Assembly (NCBI RefSeq): GCF_008711325.1
Contig: NZ_VXDB01000012.1
Coordinates: forward strand, 110,540 to 174,539
Origin: Roseibium sediminis
Lineage (GTDB): Bacteria; Pseudomonadota; Alphaproteobacteria; Rhizobiales; Stappiaceae
Reading direction: 5' to 3'
DNA: 64,000 nt
Made by a program: the position numbers and the translations under genes. The notes beneath the pieces are model-generated. The model was not told where the DNA came from. It did no database searches and worked only from the letters and a program-made list of their open reading frames with translations. This document shows, in pieces, positions 1 through 9,523 of this stretch (position 1 is the stretch's first letter; each line of letters opens with the position of its first letter).

Positions 1-1020
1 ACCGACACAGAGCGTCGGGTTGCGATCAACACCATCGGGGCGACCTGGGAAGGAAATCAGGTCTGGTTCATTCTGGGTGGCGGGGCGATCTTTGCAGCTT
101 GGCCGCCGCTTTATGCGATCAGCTTCTCCGGCTTTTATCTGGCGATGTTCATCGTGTTGGCTGCAATGATCCTGCGCCCGGTTGCCTTCAAATATCGTTC
201 CAAGAGGCCCGATCCGAGCTGGCGTAACGGCTGGGACTGGGCTCTTTTCGTCGGGTCCAGTGTTCCGGCGCTGGTCTTCGGGGTTGCTGTTGGCAACGTG
301 CTCATGGGAGTACCCTTTCGGCTGGATGCGGACCTTCGTATGACATACGAGGGGTCTTTCCTTGGCCTGTTCTCCCCGTTTTCCTTGCTGTGCGGGCTGT
401 TGTCGCTGTCGATGCTGGTGATGCATGGCGGGGCATGGCTCGGGCTTCGCGCCGATGGTGTGGTCGCCGAGCGTGGGCAACGTGCGGGCAGCTTTGCAGC
501 CGTTTTCGTGCTTGTGCTGTTTGCCGTTGGCGGGGGACTGGTCTCGAGCGGTTATGTCTCCGGCTATCAGATCACATCCGATATTGATCCGGGCATGCCC
601 GCCAATCCGCTCTGGAAAGAAGTTATCGTTGCTCCGGACGCCTGGATGCGAAATTTCGAGGCGCATGCTATTTTCTGGCTTGCTCCTGCGCTCGGGTTTC
701 TGGGCGCGTTCGGCGCGCTGGTTGGCCTGCAAACGCGGTTTGAGGGGCTCACCTTCCTCTGCTCGAAACTGTCGGTCTTCGGCATCATCTCGACGGTCGG
801 CGTTGCCATGTTTCCGTTCCTGCTGCCGAGTTCCATCCAGCCTTCCGCCTCATTGACGGTGTGGGATGCGTCTTCCAGCCATGCGACCCTGTTCAACATG
901 CTGGTTGCAACCATCATCTTCCTGCCGATTGTTCTGATTTACACCGCATGGGTCTACCGTGTGCTGTGGGGCAAGGTGGATGAGCGGACGATCGAAGACA
1001 ACAATCACACGGCCTACTGA
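1..1020 (+). CDS. cydB: Cytochrome bd quinol oxidase subunit II, 5' end missing
   Basis: Inner-membrane subunit of the bd-type quinol oxidase, which reduces O2 with quinol electrons and helps under low oxygen. The frame is open from base 1, so the gene starts outside the window. The first visible residues include the family block TWEGNQVWFILGGGAIFAAW, followed by an FSGFY-type segment. Seven or so hydrophobic helices follow and the protein ends with a short polar tail. It is followed after 12 bases by the CydX-type small subunit, which confirms the operon. cydA is expected just upstream. Family assignment is certain; only the N-terminus is unseen. Confidence 0.95.
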   Translation, partial: TDTERRVAINTIGATWEGNQVWFILGGGAIFAAWPPLYAISFSGFYLAMFIVLAAMILRPVAFKYRSKRPDPSWRNGWDWALFVGSSVPALVFGVAVGNVLMGVPFRLDADLRMTYEGSFLGLFSPFSLLCGLLSLSMLVMHGGAWLGLRADGVVAERGQRAGSFAAVFVLVLFAVGGGLVSSGYVSGYQITSDIDPGMPANPLWKEVIVAPDAWMRNFEAHAIFWLAPALGFLGAFGALVGLQTRFEGLTFLCSKLSVFGIISTVGVAMFPFLLPSSIQPSASLTVWDASSSHATLFNMLVATIIFLPIVLIYTAWVYRVLWGKVDERTIEDNNHTAY

Positions 1021-1032
1021 GGAGACAGAACA

Positions 1033-1152
1033 ATGTGGTACTTTGCCTGGATGCTCGGAATGCCGCTGGCCTGCTGTCTGGCGATCCTGAATGCCATGTG
1101 GCTGGAGCTTCGTTCGGACGACGTCAAACTGGAAGAAGAGCGTCCGTCATGA
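1033..1152 (+). CDS. cydX: Cytochrome bd small subunit, CydX/CbdX type (39 aa)
   Basis: Single-helix accessory subunit of cytochrome bd oxidase, needed in other bacteria for stable haem binding. The 39-residue product begins MWYFAWMLG, the usual start of this family (MWYFxWxLG), has one hydrophobic helix and ends in an acidic, charged tail. The ribosome site GGAGA lies just before the start, directly after the cydB stop. Position, size and motif agree, so the call is firm although the gene is very short. Confidence 0.92.
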   Translation: MWYFAWMLGMPLACCLAILNAMWLELRSDDVKLEEERPS

Positions 1153-1262
1153 ATGCTTGCGGGCAGCGTTCGGCGTGTGCACTTAAAAGTTTAATCAAAG
1201 GCTTGGATCGGATTTAGAGAAGCGTCATCCGCAATTCGGGAGTTCTGAGGGTAACATTTTCA

Positions 1263-1316
1263 GGCGGGTTTTGAGGGCGCGGGAAGTTCGCTAGACCAGC
1301 TTCATGAAAACCCGCC
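1263..1316. repeat. Inverted repeat covering a small-ORF start
   Basis: Perfect 10-base arms GGCGGGTTTT (1263-1272) and AAAACCCGCC (1307-1316) are separated by 34 bases. The right arm covers the first codons of the 35-codon frame at 1304. It could be an RNA stem that hides the start region or a DNA operator. There is no T-run after it, so it does not look like a terminator. Confidence 0.5.
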
Positions 1317-1411
1317 GTACTCCCAAATTGCCTCTCAATCTCATCGATGTGCCGAATGTCTGCTTCGGTCTGGCGATCTTCCTTGCCATCTGCGCCTATC
1401 TCATTTCCTGA
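1304..1411 (+). CDS. Possible small single-helix membrane protein (35 aa)
   Basis: A short frame starting ATG, 150 bases after cydX and ending just before a strong terminator. The product has a basic N-terminus (MKTRRTPK) and one hydrophobic helix (about residues 17-34, ending ICAYLIS). This is the form of a small inner-membrane protein, and its place at the end of the cyd operon fits a small accessory role. There is no clear ribosome site and I recognise no family, so it may be chance. Confidence 0.35.
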   Translation: MKTRRTPKLPLNLIDVPNVCFGLAIFLAICAYLIS

Positions 1412-1438
1412 TCCGGAAATACTGGTGAGTGGCTACAG

Positions 1439-1469
1439 AAAAGCCCCGGAGCAACACTCCGGGGCTTTT
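1439..1469. terminator. Bidirectional rho-independent terminator
   Basis: Perfect 13-base arms (AAAAGCCCCGGAG and its complement) around a 5-base loop, with A-run and T-run on the two sides. It can end transcription from the cyd side and from the convergent peroxiredoxin gene. Confidence 0.9.
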
Positions 1470-1495
1470 CCATTCTTGCAGATCTTGAAAACAGA

Positions 1496-2038
1496 TCAGG
1501 CAGCCTTTGCCTTTTCCGCGCGCAGGGTGTCGAGGATGTTCTGCGGCGAGGACTTGCCATAAGGATCGGTCTCGCAGTTGTCGGAGAAACCTTCTTCTTC
1601 GAACCACAGCTCGACAACACTGTCGTTGATCACGGCGCCATATCGCCAGGAGCGCATGCCAAAGCCGAGATTGTCTTTTGCAACGAGCATGCCCATCTTG
1701 CGGGTGAATTCGCCGGAGCCGTCCGGAATGACCTTTACGTTGTTGACGTTCTGGGCCTTTGCCCATGCGTTCATGACGAAGGCATCGTTGACGGAGATGC
1801 AGTAGATCTCGTCAACGCCTTCAGCCTTGAACTCTTCGTAGAGCTTTTCGAAGTCCGGCAGCTGGAATGTGGAGCAGGTCGGGGTGAATGCACCCGGCAG
1901 GGAGAACAGCACAACGCGCTTGCCCTTGAAGTAGTCGTCGCTGGTCTTGTCTTCCCAACGGAACGGGTTCGGGCCTTCGATGGATTCGTCGCGAACGCGG
2001 GTGCGGAAGGTGACGAGCGGTACATTCTTGCCGAGCAT
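1496..2038 (-). CDS. Peroxiredoxin, Prx5 type
   Basis: Thiol peroxidase that reduces hydrogen peroxide and organic peroxides in the cytoplasm using glutathione/glutaredoxin or thioredoxin. The 180-residue protein has the Prx5 active-site block PGAFTPTC, with the peroxidatic cysteine at residue 55. The later YCISVND and WRYGAVI blocks are typical of the subfamily. Further cysteines at 80 and 155 could act in resolution; Cys155 is near the usual Prx5 resolving position. It is a stand-alone gene, divergent from the exported protease at 2354 and convergent with the cyd operon. Its nearness to an oxygen-reducing oxidase may be coincidental. Confidence 0.93.
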   Translation of the reverse strand: MLGKNVPLVTFRTRVRDESIEGPNPFRWEDKTSDDYFKGKRVVLFSLPGAFTPTCSTFQLPDFEKLYEEFKAEGVDEIYCISVNDAFVMNAWAKAQNVNNVKVIPDGSGEFTRKMGMLVAKDNLGFGMRSWRYGAVINDSVVELWFEEEGFSDNCETDPYGKSSPQNILDTLRAEKAKAA

Positions 2039-2353
2039 GAAACTCTCCTAAAACTGGTAAAAACGGGAACCTGAGCGAACAGGAACGGCTCTTTTGCATC
2101 CGCGGGAGGAGGTGGGTGCAAATGCTCGTGTTCCCAGGCCCAAGGCTCTGACAGGGGCGGGGGTAGCGCATATGAAGAGCAGCGACAAGGGGCAGCGGGG
2201 CCTGTCGATAGAGATTATTAATGGAGCAGGCCCGATGTGGAAAAGTGCCGCTAAGTCAATGGGCTGTGGCTGCAGCCAGCCTGCATGCGCTTCGGTTCCG
2301 AATGTTGTATGATTTGCCGATCAAACCTGGCTCACACCTCAAGAAGGGGTCTC
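2039..2353. other. Divergent intergenic region (315 bases), promoters not located
   Basis: Lies between the divergent peroxiredoxin and protease genes and should hold both promoters. I see no convincing -35/-10 pair or operator. The only clear element is the ribosome site AAGAAGGGG at about 2341-2349 that fixes the protease start. Confidence 0.4.
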
Positions 2354-4426
2354 ATGTCCCGGATACCGATACGCGTGATGTCTGCCTTTCTGGGCCTGCT
2401 GGGAACCGGCACGGGTCTTGCCGTCATTCCACAATCAGCATGGGCCATTCCGGACAGCACGTTACACTCCGTGGTCTCCGTTCTGCCGGTCTGGCCAGAC
2501 AAGCCACAAGGCGGATCGGGGGCAATACGTGGCAGTGCGCCGGAAGGGTCGGGCATTGCCATTGCCAAAGGCGGACGTATCGCAACAGCCTATCACGTGA
2601 TCAAACCTGCCGAACGGGTGGATGTGCGCCTTCATGACGGCCGGATTGTTCCGGCACAGGTTCTCGGTTTTGACGAGGCGAGTGATGTGGCGCTTCTGGA
2701 TATCGAGCCGGAGCTGCCGCTGCTACGGCCGGGACCTGCGCCGAAGATCGCCAGCCGCGCCTGCTTCATCGCCAACGCTTATGGGCTCGACCTGTCGGTG
2801 ACATGCGGCGTCATTTCGCGGACCCAAGTCAGCGATGCCGGGTTCAACGCGGTTGAGGATTTCGTTCAGACAGATGCGGCTGCCAATCCGGGAAGTTCCG
2901 GTGGAGCGCTGGTGGATGACGAAGGGCGCCTCGTTGGCATGGTGTCGGCGATCTTTTCCTCGCGCGAGGGCATGAATATCGGCGTGAACTTTGCGGTTTC
3001 ATCCGAGCTTTTGATCCGCGTTGCGGACAGCCTTGCGCGGTCTGGCGACGTGACCTTCGTGTCTGCCGGGTGGGGGCTGGATACGCCGCCAAGGTCCACG
3101 CTGGTGGACCGCGCCGGTGTTCTTGTCATCGGGCTGGAGGACGGCGGGCCTGCTCAGGCCGCGGGAGTGCAGATCGGCGATCTAGTGCTGAAGGTGCGGG
3201 GACGATCTGTTCAAAGCCCGAGGGATGTTCTCTCCGCGCTCGCCGTTGTGCAACCGGGCGAGACCGCGGAGGTCGTCTTATGGCGCAACAATCGCGAGAG
3301 CATTGTTCAGCTGAGCTTTGCCGGTGAGAACGCCGCAGTTCAGCCTCGCCAGCGGTCTTCTCTCGATACGGCCGATTGCCCCTACAGTGCCGCTGTCTGC
3401 CAAACCCGTCAGGCGGTGTTTCCCATCTCCTCGTTTGATCCGTTGGGTAGCAGCGTGCGGATTGGCGAGACTTTGCTGGTGACCAACCGGCATATCACAG
3501 CAGGCGAGAAAACCGCGACCGTCTATATCCCGAACGGCACATTAACCGGAGAAGTGCTGCCGTCGGCCTATCCCGGCGATCTCGCGTTGATCCGTGTCGA
3601 AGGTCTGCCCAAGGACGGGTTGATCCTGAAGGTGCGGGAACCGGCCAGCCTCAATCGGACTTTCTATACGGTTGGCGGCGATATCGCGCAAAAAAAGGTG
3701 CGGGTCTTTCCTCCCGGAAAGCTGATTGCCCCGCCAGCACGCGGCGCTGATCTGGGCCGACTGCATGTTTCTGCCCATATGCAGCCCGGTGTCAGCGGCG
3801 GCGCGTTGGTGGACGAGACGGGCGCACTTGTCGGCATTGCGACCGGCGGCGGGCAGGGACGGCATGAAGCCATTCCACTCGATGATGTAGCCGACCTCAT
3901 CCGCCTGCAGGGAGCTCCCGATGCGCGCTCGACCTTCGATCGGCTGGGACAGGGGCTCAGCGAATGCAAGCTTGAACTGGAAGCGGTCAAGGCCAAGCGA
4001 TCCAGACTGTCCGACAAGGGGGCCGGGCACCTTGCAGAAACTTGTATGGACGCTGCAAATTACGGTCTCCTGCAAGAGGCGGGGGACGCGCTTGGCCAAC
4101 AGAACCATGTAGAAGAGGCCATCAGGCTTCATCTTGCGGCGCTGACCCAGGTTCCCAATTCTTCAAACTCCCGCCTGTCGCTGCTGACCGCTTATCAGGT
4201 GACAGGGCGCTATGAGGAGATGTTGCAGCCTGCTCGCCGTCTTCTGGAGTTGCAGCCAAATTCGCCGGATGTGTTGCGGCGAGTACTTCAGGCCGGGGTT
4301 CTGGGGCGTGATCGCGAGCTTGCCGAAAAGGCCCTTGAGAAGCTTGAGAGATTGGGTGGAGAGGAAGCGGTTCAGGCGCGTCGTTATTTTGACAAGGCTG
4401 AGTCTTCGTTCGGGAATAAACAATAA
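2354..4426 (+). CDS. Exported double trypsin-like protease with PDZ and TPR regions
   Basis: The 690-residue protein has a signal peptide (residues 1-31, cleavage near SAWA). The first HtrA/trypsin-like domain has a likely triad of His81 (TAYHV), Asp111 (SDVALLD) and Ser182 (GSSGG). A PDZ-like segment spans about 255-320. The second trypsin-like domain keeps His380 (TNRHIT), Asp409 (PGDLALI) and Ser481 (GVSGG). The C-terminal 150 residues look like TPR helices. I chose the ATG at 2354 because AAGAAGGGG lies just before it and the signal peptide begins there. It probably acts in periplasmic protein quality control, but two complete protease domains in one chain are not usual for DegP/DegQ, which have one protease and two PDZ domains. 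The substrate is unknown. Confidence 0.85.
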   Translation: MSRIPIRVMSAFLGLLGTGTGLAVIPQSAWAIPDSTLHSVVSVLPVWPDKPQGGSGAIRGSAPEGSGIAIAKGGRIATAYHVIKPAERVDVRLHDGRIVPAQVLGFDEASDVALLDIEPELPLLRPGPAPKIASRACFIANAYGLDLSVTCGVISRTQVSDAGFNAVEDFVQTDAAANPGSSGGALVDDEGRLVGMVSAIFSSREGMNIGVNFAVSSELLIRVADSLARSGDVTFVSAGWGLDTPPRSTLVDRAGVLVIGLEDGGPAQAAGVQIGDLVLKVRGRSVQSPRDVLSALAVVQPGETAEVVLWRNNRESIVQLSFAGENAAVQPRQRSSLDTADCPYSAAVCQTRQAVFPISSFDPLGSSVRIGETLLVTNRHITAGEKTATVYIPNGTLTGEVLPSAYPGDLALIRVEGLPKDGLILKVREPASLNRTFYTVGGDIAQKKVRVFPPGKLIAPPARGADLGRLHVSAHMQPGVSGGALVDETGALVGIATGGGQGRHEAIPLDDVADLIRLQGAPDARSTFDRLGQGLSECKLELEAVKAKRSRLSDKGAGHLAETCMDAANYGLLQEAGDALGQQNHVEEAIRLHLAALTQVPNSSNSRLSLLTAYQVTGRYEEMLQPARRLLELQPNSPDVLRRVLQAGVLGRDRELAEKALEKLERLGGEEAVQARRYFDKAESSFGNKQ

Positions 4427-4555
4427 TCGGCAGAATACTGCGATCTTGAGTCAAATGTTTATAACTCTGATTCGCCGTTTCGAAGAGTCGCCGGGTTGCT
4501 GCTACGGTTTGGCCCTAAACAAAAAAACTGTGCAACCCTGTCTTCGGAAATACTC

Positions 4556-5365
4556 ATGGCTAGATCTGTCCATGCGTCTGATAGTGCTCCAGAAAATATA
4601 CATGAAATGCTTGCGGTCTGGGGACGCGAGATCGCTGAGGCTCGGATCCGTTTTGGACTGACCGAAAGCGATTTCTCAACCTGTCTGTTCGTATCCCCCT
4701 CGACAATAACCCGGCTGGAGCGCGGCGATCCGTCCGTCAGTCTGGGCATATTCGTCAATGCACTTTGGGCGCTTGGCCTTAATGAGAGGCTGGATGCCGA
4801 GTTCGTCAGCATTGAAGAAGTTTTTTGCGTACCTGGAGAAGTAGTTGATTGCGTGCCGGAGGCAATTCTCCCATCCAACGAAAATACAGAGGCCACTATG
4901 TCGCAAGAGACACCTTTCGGCCCGATGCTTATTTCAAAAACAGCGGGCAAATTGAGCGAACCAGTCGGACTTTGGGGACTTTTCCCCCAGAACAACCCGG
5001 TTCAGAAGATTCAGACAAAAATACAGGACATCAACCGGGCTACACTTCAGTCCGGTGTCGATCAGATTGAACGGATCAAGGACAACCTGTCCACGGGAAC
5101 GCGAGATACGCTGGTCAAGCTGGCCCGCTCGGGCTCTGGACAGGACATTCAGCATGTCGACTTGCGTTATTTTCGCGCCAGGTTCGTAGACCTGATCAAG
5201 AGCCTGTTCTTTATCAGCGCTGACAAAAGCAAGGATGTCCGAAAGCTGGAAACCCGCCGCGAGCGCCGCCGCCGTATCATTTGCCGCGCAGTTTCCCAGG
5301 CTCGTCATCTCAATGGCGCAAATGCCAATGTGCCGCCGCCGACCTGCATAGCCAAAACACGCTGA
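4556..5365 (+). CDS. XRE-like helix-turn-helix regulator with long C-terminus
   Basis: Probable DNA-binding regulator. Residues about 22-75 form an XRE-like helix-turn-helix: WGREIAEARIRFGLTESDF, then SPSTITRLERGDPSVSLG, the usual recognition helix and the 'RLERGD.S' signature. The remaining 190 residues match no domain I know and end in a strongly basic stretch (RRERRRR). The start at 4556 begins the conserved part; an upstream start at 4496 in the same frame is possible. It stands alone and is followed by a terminator. It could be the antitoxin-like half of a lost pair, but no partner is seen. Confidence 0.65.
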   Translation: MARSVHASDSAPENIHEMLAVWGREIAEARIRFGLTESDFSTCLFVSPSTITRLERGDPSVSLGIFVNALWALGLNERLDAEFVSIEEVFCVPGEVVDCVPEAILPSNENTEATMSQETPFGPMLISKTAGKLSEPVGLWGLFPQNNPVQKIQTKIQDINRATLQSGVDQIERIKDNLSTGTRDTLVKLARSGSGQDIQHVDLRYFRARFVDLIKSLFFISADKSKDVRKLETRRERRRRIICRAVSQARHLNGANANVPPPTCIAKTR

Positions 5366-5387
5366 CACGAGCGTTTGATCACGAAAC

Positions 5388-5411
5388 AAGGGGCTCCATT
5401 GAGGGCCCCTT
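5388..5411 (+). terminator. Probable rho-independent terminator
   Basis: Arms AAGGGGC (5388-5394) and GCCCCTT (5405-5411) with a short T-rich tail, just after the XRE-like gene. Confidence 0.6.
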
Positions 5412-6055
5412 TATTCATGCCTCGTCCCAATGCGCTTCCGCGAGCGATCGGCGTTGCGCACCTTGCCACGAATCTTCGCCAACGAAGATGCCTGAATTCC
5501 GCAAAGTGCGCGGAGATTTGAAGCGCCAACGTCTTTCCCAGGTGTTTGGCGCCTGTGACGGAAAATATTTTTTGAGGCACAAAAAGCCCCTCGCAAGTCG
5601 CAGTTTGTAACCTTGCAATCCTCGCCTTCATGAACCGGTTGTGCCGGCCGCTTCAAGCCTGTCTGGCAATGTATGCGCAGAATGCTCGTAAAGGTTGTAT
5701 TGTGACGTGTTGTAATTCTCAGGTCGCTGGTCTGATGCCTCTCAGAAGCCGCGACGTCAGTTTCAAGAACTTGCAGTGCTCAAATTACCAAGGTGCAGAT
5801 TGATGTAATTATCTGGACAATTCTTGGTTGTTTTTGGCGATTTGGCTTTCTGTCTTTGATGTAGATTGTACTGATGCCAATATTCGCATCTCTATTTCGA
5901 GAAATTATTTAAACTTGCGCTTTTATCTCATGTTTTAACACTGAGATGATTAGAATTTTATTCATATTGGAGGTTCAAACCACTTCCAAGGACTTGGGTG
6001 AGTGGCGTTGCCCGTTGGCGTTGAAAGTGAAACAAAGTTATTCGGGGTGTTTCAG
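5412..6055. other. Long intergenic region (about 640 bases) upstream of chemoreceptor
   Basis: No convincing gene on either strand. The first 250 bases hold two hairpins: ATCTTCG/CGAAGAT with a 4-base loop near 5473-5490, and GCGCCAA/TTGGCGC near 5522-5551. The last 300 bases are clearly AT-rich and should hold the chemoreceptor promoter. No tRNA or mobile element was recognised. Confidence 0.45.
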
Positions 6056-8116
6056 ATGAAATTGTCGGTTGGCAAGAAATTGGCTCTACCGGTTGTCGGT
6101 CTGGTTGCAATGATCGGAGCCGTTTCGTCGGGGGTTGAGTATATAGGTGACGGGGTCAGCGAACAGGCACTCTTGGTCAAGGATTATGAGGTTCCAAAAG
6201 CTACCTTGACCCTGACCTTGATCGAAGAATTGGGAGACATCAACTCCAACGTTCTGGAATACGTCAACGGAGAAGGTGATGAACGCAAGGGGTTTGATCG
6301 CAATTACGGGCAGTTCACCGAGTATTTTGGCAAGCTGAGTGCGCTTTTCGAGAAGGATGATCCTTTTATTCAGGAGGTGGCTTCTCAGTTTGAGCTTTAC
6401 CAGTCGACCGTACGCAGCGAAGTGTTCGAAGCCTATAGTCCCGAAGCCGAGGCTCAGGCAGCAGCTGAAGTCAAGCGATTGGCTGAAATGGGGCGTAAGA
6501 TCGAAACAGCCCTTGATGACATGAAAAATGCCGAAATCGCCGATGCCGCAAACTCTCAGACCCTCGAAGAGGTGCTGACGGACGACTTGCCGGGCGTGCA
6601 GTATTATCTGGAGATGGTGGACGAGGCAGGGGACATGGTTTCCTCACTTAACGCCTATCTTCGGGGTGATCCAAAGGCCGCCGATGCATTTATGCGCGAT
6701 GCGGAAACGTTTGAGCATTTCCTGAAACTCATTCGACCGCTGGAAGCGAAAGCCGACGAAACCCACAAGCTCGACGGGATCGAGGCGGCGTTCAACGAAA
6801 TTCGCACAAGCGGACCCAAGGTCTTCAATACCTATGATCCGGCCAGCAAGATCAAGGCACTGGCTGCGATCGACAGGATGGAGCATGAGGTGTTCGAGCC
6901 TCTGGAAGATCGCTTGGACGAGATGGCCCAGTTCGCCATCGATAGGGAACAGGCGGCTTTGACCGGTCTGGTTTCGGAGATCAAGCTGTCCAACAACCTG
7001 ATCTGGCTGTTGCTGGGCGTCTCCGTGGTTCTCGGTGCGGGCACCTTGTTCTTTGTGCGCCAGCAGGTCACCCGTCCGCTCAAGGAACTTCAAAGCGCCA
7101 TGAGTCGATTGTCCAATGGCGAGCTGGATGTCGAACTTTCTGGCCACAACCGCTCTGATGAAATTGGCGAAATGATCCGCTCGGTTGAGGTGTTCCGCAA
7201 GAATGCGATGGAAGTTGCGGACCTGCAGGAAACCAGCCGGATTGCGGAAGAGCGCTCGCAGGAAGAAAAGCGCGCGGCCATGGCCCGGCTTGCTCAAGAG
7301 TTCGAGCAGAGCGTTGGATCCATCGTCACACAGGTGTCGGAAGCAGCCCAATCCATGCATTCGACTGCAGGTACCCTGACCGAAACAGCCGAGCATTCGA
7401 AGGCTCTGGCGAGCGGGGCGAGCTCTTCTGCTGAACAGGCATCGGGCAATGTTCAGACCGTTGCGTCGGCAGCCGAGGAACTGGGTGCGTCCATCCAGGA
7501 AATCAGTGGTCAGGTGAACGAGCAGAACAACAAGACCGCACATGCGTTCGAAGTGACCAAGCTGAGCCGGGAGCACATGCAGGCGCTGACCCGCAAGGTC
7601 TCCGATATCGGCGAAGTTCTGAACCTGATCACCGGCATTGCCGAGCAGACCAATCTTTTGGCTCTCAACGCCACGATTGAGGCGGCGCGCGCCGGAGAGG
7701 CAGGCAAGGGCTTTGCGGTTGTTGCCAGCGAGGTGAAGAGCCTTGCCAACCAGACTGCAAAGGCAACCGAAGACATCGCCGCGCAGATCAACGCGGTTCA
7801 GCACGAAACCAGCTCGACCATGGCCTCCATCGAGGAGATTGCCCGCGAGATCGAGATCGTCGCCGAGATCGCAACCGCCATTGCTGGCGCGGTGGAAGAG
7901 CAGAACGCGGCAACCCACGAGATCGCCAAGAGCATCAGCCATGCGGCAACAGGCACGGATCTGGTCAGCCAGAGCGTGACGGAGCTGAACGGCGGGGCCG
8001 AACAGACCGGCGATGCCGCTCGCACCATGCTCATGTCCGCTTCCGACATGTCGGAAAAGGTTCAGCTGCTGAACAGCATGGTCAACAAGTTCCTCACAGA
8101 GGTCCGGGCTGCATAA
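6056..8116 (+). CDS. Methyl-accepting chemotaxis protein
   Basis: Transmembrane chemoreceptor that signals through CheW/CheA to the flagellar motor. The 686-residue protein has a first membrane helix (about residues 9-28), a 280-residue helical periplasmic ligand region and a second helix ([19 protein letters not shown]). A HAMP domain ([19 protein letters not shown]) and the coiled-coil signalling domain follow. The conserved hairpin tip is [21 protein letters not shown] prefer ATG 6056 because GGGGTG precedes it and the basic residues plus helix begin there; a GTG at 6002 is in the same frame. The ligand is unknown, and no che genes are nearby. Confidence 0.93.
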   Translation: MKLSVGKKLALPVVGLVAMIGAVSSGVEYIGDGVSEQALLVKDYEVPKATLTLTLIEELGDINSNVLEYVNGEGDERKGFDRNYGQFTEYFGKLSALFEKDDPFIQEVASQFELYQSTVRSEVFEAYSPEAEAQAAAEVKRLAEMGRKIETALDDMKNAEIADAANSQTLEEVLTDDLPGVQYYLEMVDEAGDMVSSLNAYLRGDPKAADAFMRDAETFEHFLKLIRPLEAKADETHKLDGIEAAFNEIRTSGPKVFNTYDPASKIKALAAIDRMEHEVFEPLEDRLDEMAQFAIDREQAALTGLVSEIKLSNNLIWLLLGVSVVLGAGTLFFVRQQVTRPLKELQSAMSRLSNGELDVELSGHNRSDEIGEMIRSVEVFRKNAMEVADLQETSRIAEERSQEEKRAAMARLAQEFEQSVGSIVTQVSEAAQSMHSTAGTLTETAEHSKALASGASSSAEQASGNVQTVASAAEELGASIQEISGQVNEQNNKTAHAFEVTKLSREHMQALTRKVSDIGEVLNLITGIAEQTNLLALNATIEAARAGEAGKGFAVVASEVKSLANQTAKATEDIAAQINAVQHETSSTMASIEEIAREIEIVAEIATAIAGAVEEQNAATHEIAKSISHAATGTDLVSQSVTELNGGAEQTGDAARTMLMSASDMSEKVQLLNSMVNKFLTEVRAA

Positions 8117-8140
8117 GTTTGCAGTTCATGACAGGGAGCG

Positions 8141-8170
8141 GGGCGGTCACAGCAATGTGGCCGCCTTTTT
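8141..8170 (+). terminator. Rho-independent terminator
   Basis: Stem GGCGGTCACA/TGTGGCCGCC (one G-T pair) with a GCAA loop and a run of five T, 25 bases after the chemoreceptor stop. Confidence 0.88.
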
Positions 8171-8268
8171 CTTTGACTCGTGCCCATTCCATCGGCTGAT
8201 TGTTCGCTTTTCGAAATTGTGGTCTAAGCAATTTTGACCGTATTTTCCTCAGCTTGGGACCAAATCAA

Positions 8269-9456
8269 TTGACACGCCGCACCAGCAATCAGGACGCCTT
8301 TGAAACCCGTGCCATCCATGCCGGACAGGAGCCGGACCCGCAAACCGGTGCCGTGGTGACGCCGATCTATACATCCAGCACATTCGTGCAGGATGGCATC
8401 GGCAACAATCGCGGTTTCATGTATTCGCGCTCGGGTAATCCGACCCGTCTGGTGCTGGAAGCCTGCCTTGCCGATCTTGAGGGGGCAGAAACCGCGATTG
8501 CCTGTCCGTCCGGTCTTTCCGCTGCTTCCACCATTCTGGAGCTGCTGGAGTCGGGCGCCCATGTGGTGGCGCATCACGATGTCTATGGTGGCATTTACCG
8601 CCTTCTGGAGATGGTTCGCAGCAAGTCTGCCGGGCTGGATGTCACCTTCGTGAATTTCTCCGACAAGGAGGCGGTGAGGGCGGCCATTCGCCCGGACACG
8701 GCCATGCTCTGGTTCGAAACGCCGTCCAATCCGCTGCTGGAGATTGTCGATATCGCCTTCGTGGTGGACGAGGCAAAGCGCGTCGGTGCGCTGAGTGTCT
8801 GCGACAACACCTTCTGCTCGCCTTATTGCCAGCGCCCGCTGGAGCAGGGCGTCGACATTGTCATGCACTCGGCCACCAAGTTCCTGAACGGACATTCGGA
8901 CCTGATTGCCGGTGTTGTGGCCGTGTCGCCGAATTGCGATCCAGAGATCGTCAAGAAGATCCGCTTTCTGCAAAATGCCACCGGCGCGGTCATGGACCCT
9001 ATTGCCTGTTCAACGCTGCTGCGGTCGCTGAAAACCCTCGCCATTCGCATGGAACGGCATAATCAGAATGCCGAAAGGATTGCCGCCTATCTCGATGAAA
9101 ACGCCGAGCGTCTCGGCATCACCAAACTGATCTATCCGGGCCTTTCCTCTCATCCCGGGCATGAAGTCGCCAAACGCCAGATGAAGGGCTTTGGCGCGAT
9201 GATTTCCATGGAAGTCACGGGCGGACAGGCGCGGGCGGAAAAGATCGCTCAGTCCCTGCGCCTCTTTGCCTTTGCCGTCAGCCTTGGCGGGGTGGAAAGT
9301 CTTGTGCAGCACCCGGCCAGCATGACCCACGCCATCCTGCCGCCCGAACGCCGCCAGATGCTTGGCGTCACCGACAATCTCCTGCGCCTCTCCGTGGGGA
9401 TCGAGCATGTTGACGACCTGATAGCCGATCTCGAAAGCGCCATGACATCGGCCTGA
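8269..9456 (+). CDS. Trans-sulfuration PLP enzyme (cystathionine gamma-lyase/synthase family)
   Basis: Cytoplasmic PLP enzyme of sulfur amino-acid metabolism, Cys/Met-metabolism family. The family blocks are ETRAIHAGQEPDPQTGAVVTPIY, YSRSGNPTR, ETPSNPLL and CDNTF (Asp179, which should pair with the pyridine nitrogen). The PLP lysine is Lys204 in SATKFLNGHSD, and SLGGVESL lies near the end. It is about 395 residues long, the usual size. Homology starts right after a TTG at 8269 with GGGA upstream; an upstream TTG at 8200 is also possible. The sequence alone does not separate gamma-lyase, gamma-synthase and methionine gamma-lyase; gamma-lyase or gamma-synthase is most likely. No neighbour settles this. 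Confidence 0.88.
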   Translation: MTRRTSNQDAFETRAIHAGQEPDPQTGAVVTPIYTSSTFVQDGIGNNRGFMYSRSGNPTRLVLEACLADLEGAETAIACPSGLSAASTILELLESGAHVVAHHDVYGGIYRLLEMVRSKSAGLDVTFVNFSDKEAVRAAIRPDTAMLWFETPSNPLLEIVDIAFVVDEAKRVGALSVCDNTFCSPYCQRPLEQGVDIVMHSATKFLNGHSDLIAGVVAVSPNCDPEIVKKIRFLQNATGAVMDPIACSTLLRSLKTLAIRMERHNQNAERIAAYLDENAERLGITKLIYPGLSSHPGHEVAKRQMKGFGAMISMEVTGGQARAEKIAQSLRLFAFAVSLGGVESLVQHPASMTHAILPPERRQMLGVTDNLLRLSVGIEHVDDLIADLESAMTSA

Positions 9457-9494
9457 GGGCTTCGCGAAGAGCACTCGACAAAAACACCTGCTTT

Positions 9495-9523
9495 GCCTCA
9501 TAGCGCCGAGAGTGATATGAGGC
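9495..9523 (+). promoter_or_regulatory. Hairpin hiding the dusA ribosome site
   Basis: Arms GCCTCATA (9495-9502) and TATGAGGC (9516-9523) form a perfect 8-base stem with a 13-base loop. The right arm includes the GAGG that should serve as the dusA ribosome site, 5 bases before its ATG, so folding could limit translation. Confidence 0.45.

Noticed and set aside
5412..6055. A pseudogene or RNA gene in the 640-base gap
   Set aside because: Six-frame reading gives no recognisable protein fragment, and no tRNA-like fold was found; only two small hairpins and an AT-rich promoter part are visible.
6644..7942. A 432-codon minus-strand frame opposite the chemoreceptor
   Set aside because: The plus strand carries a full methyl-accepting protein with all its motifs; the antisense product has no domain pattern.
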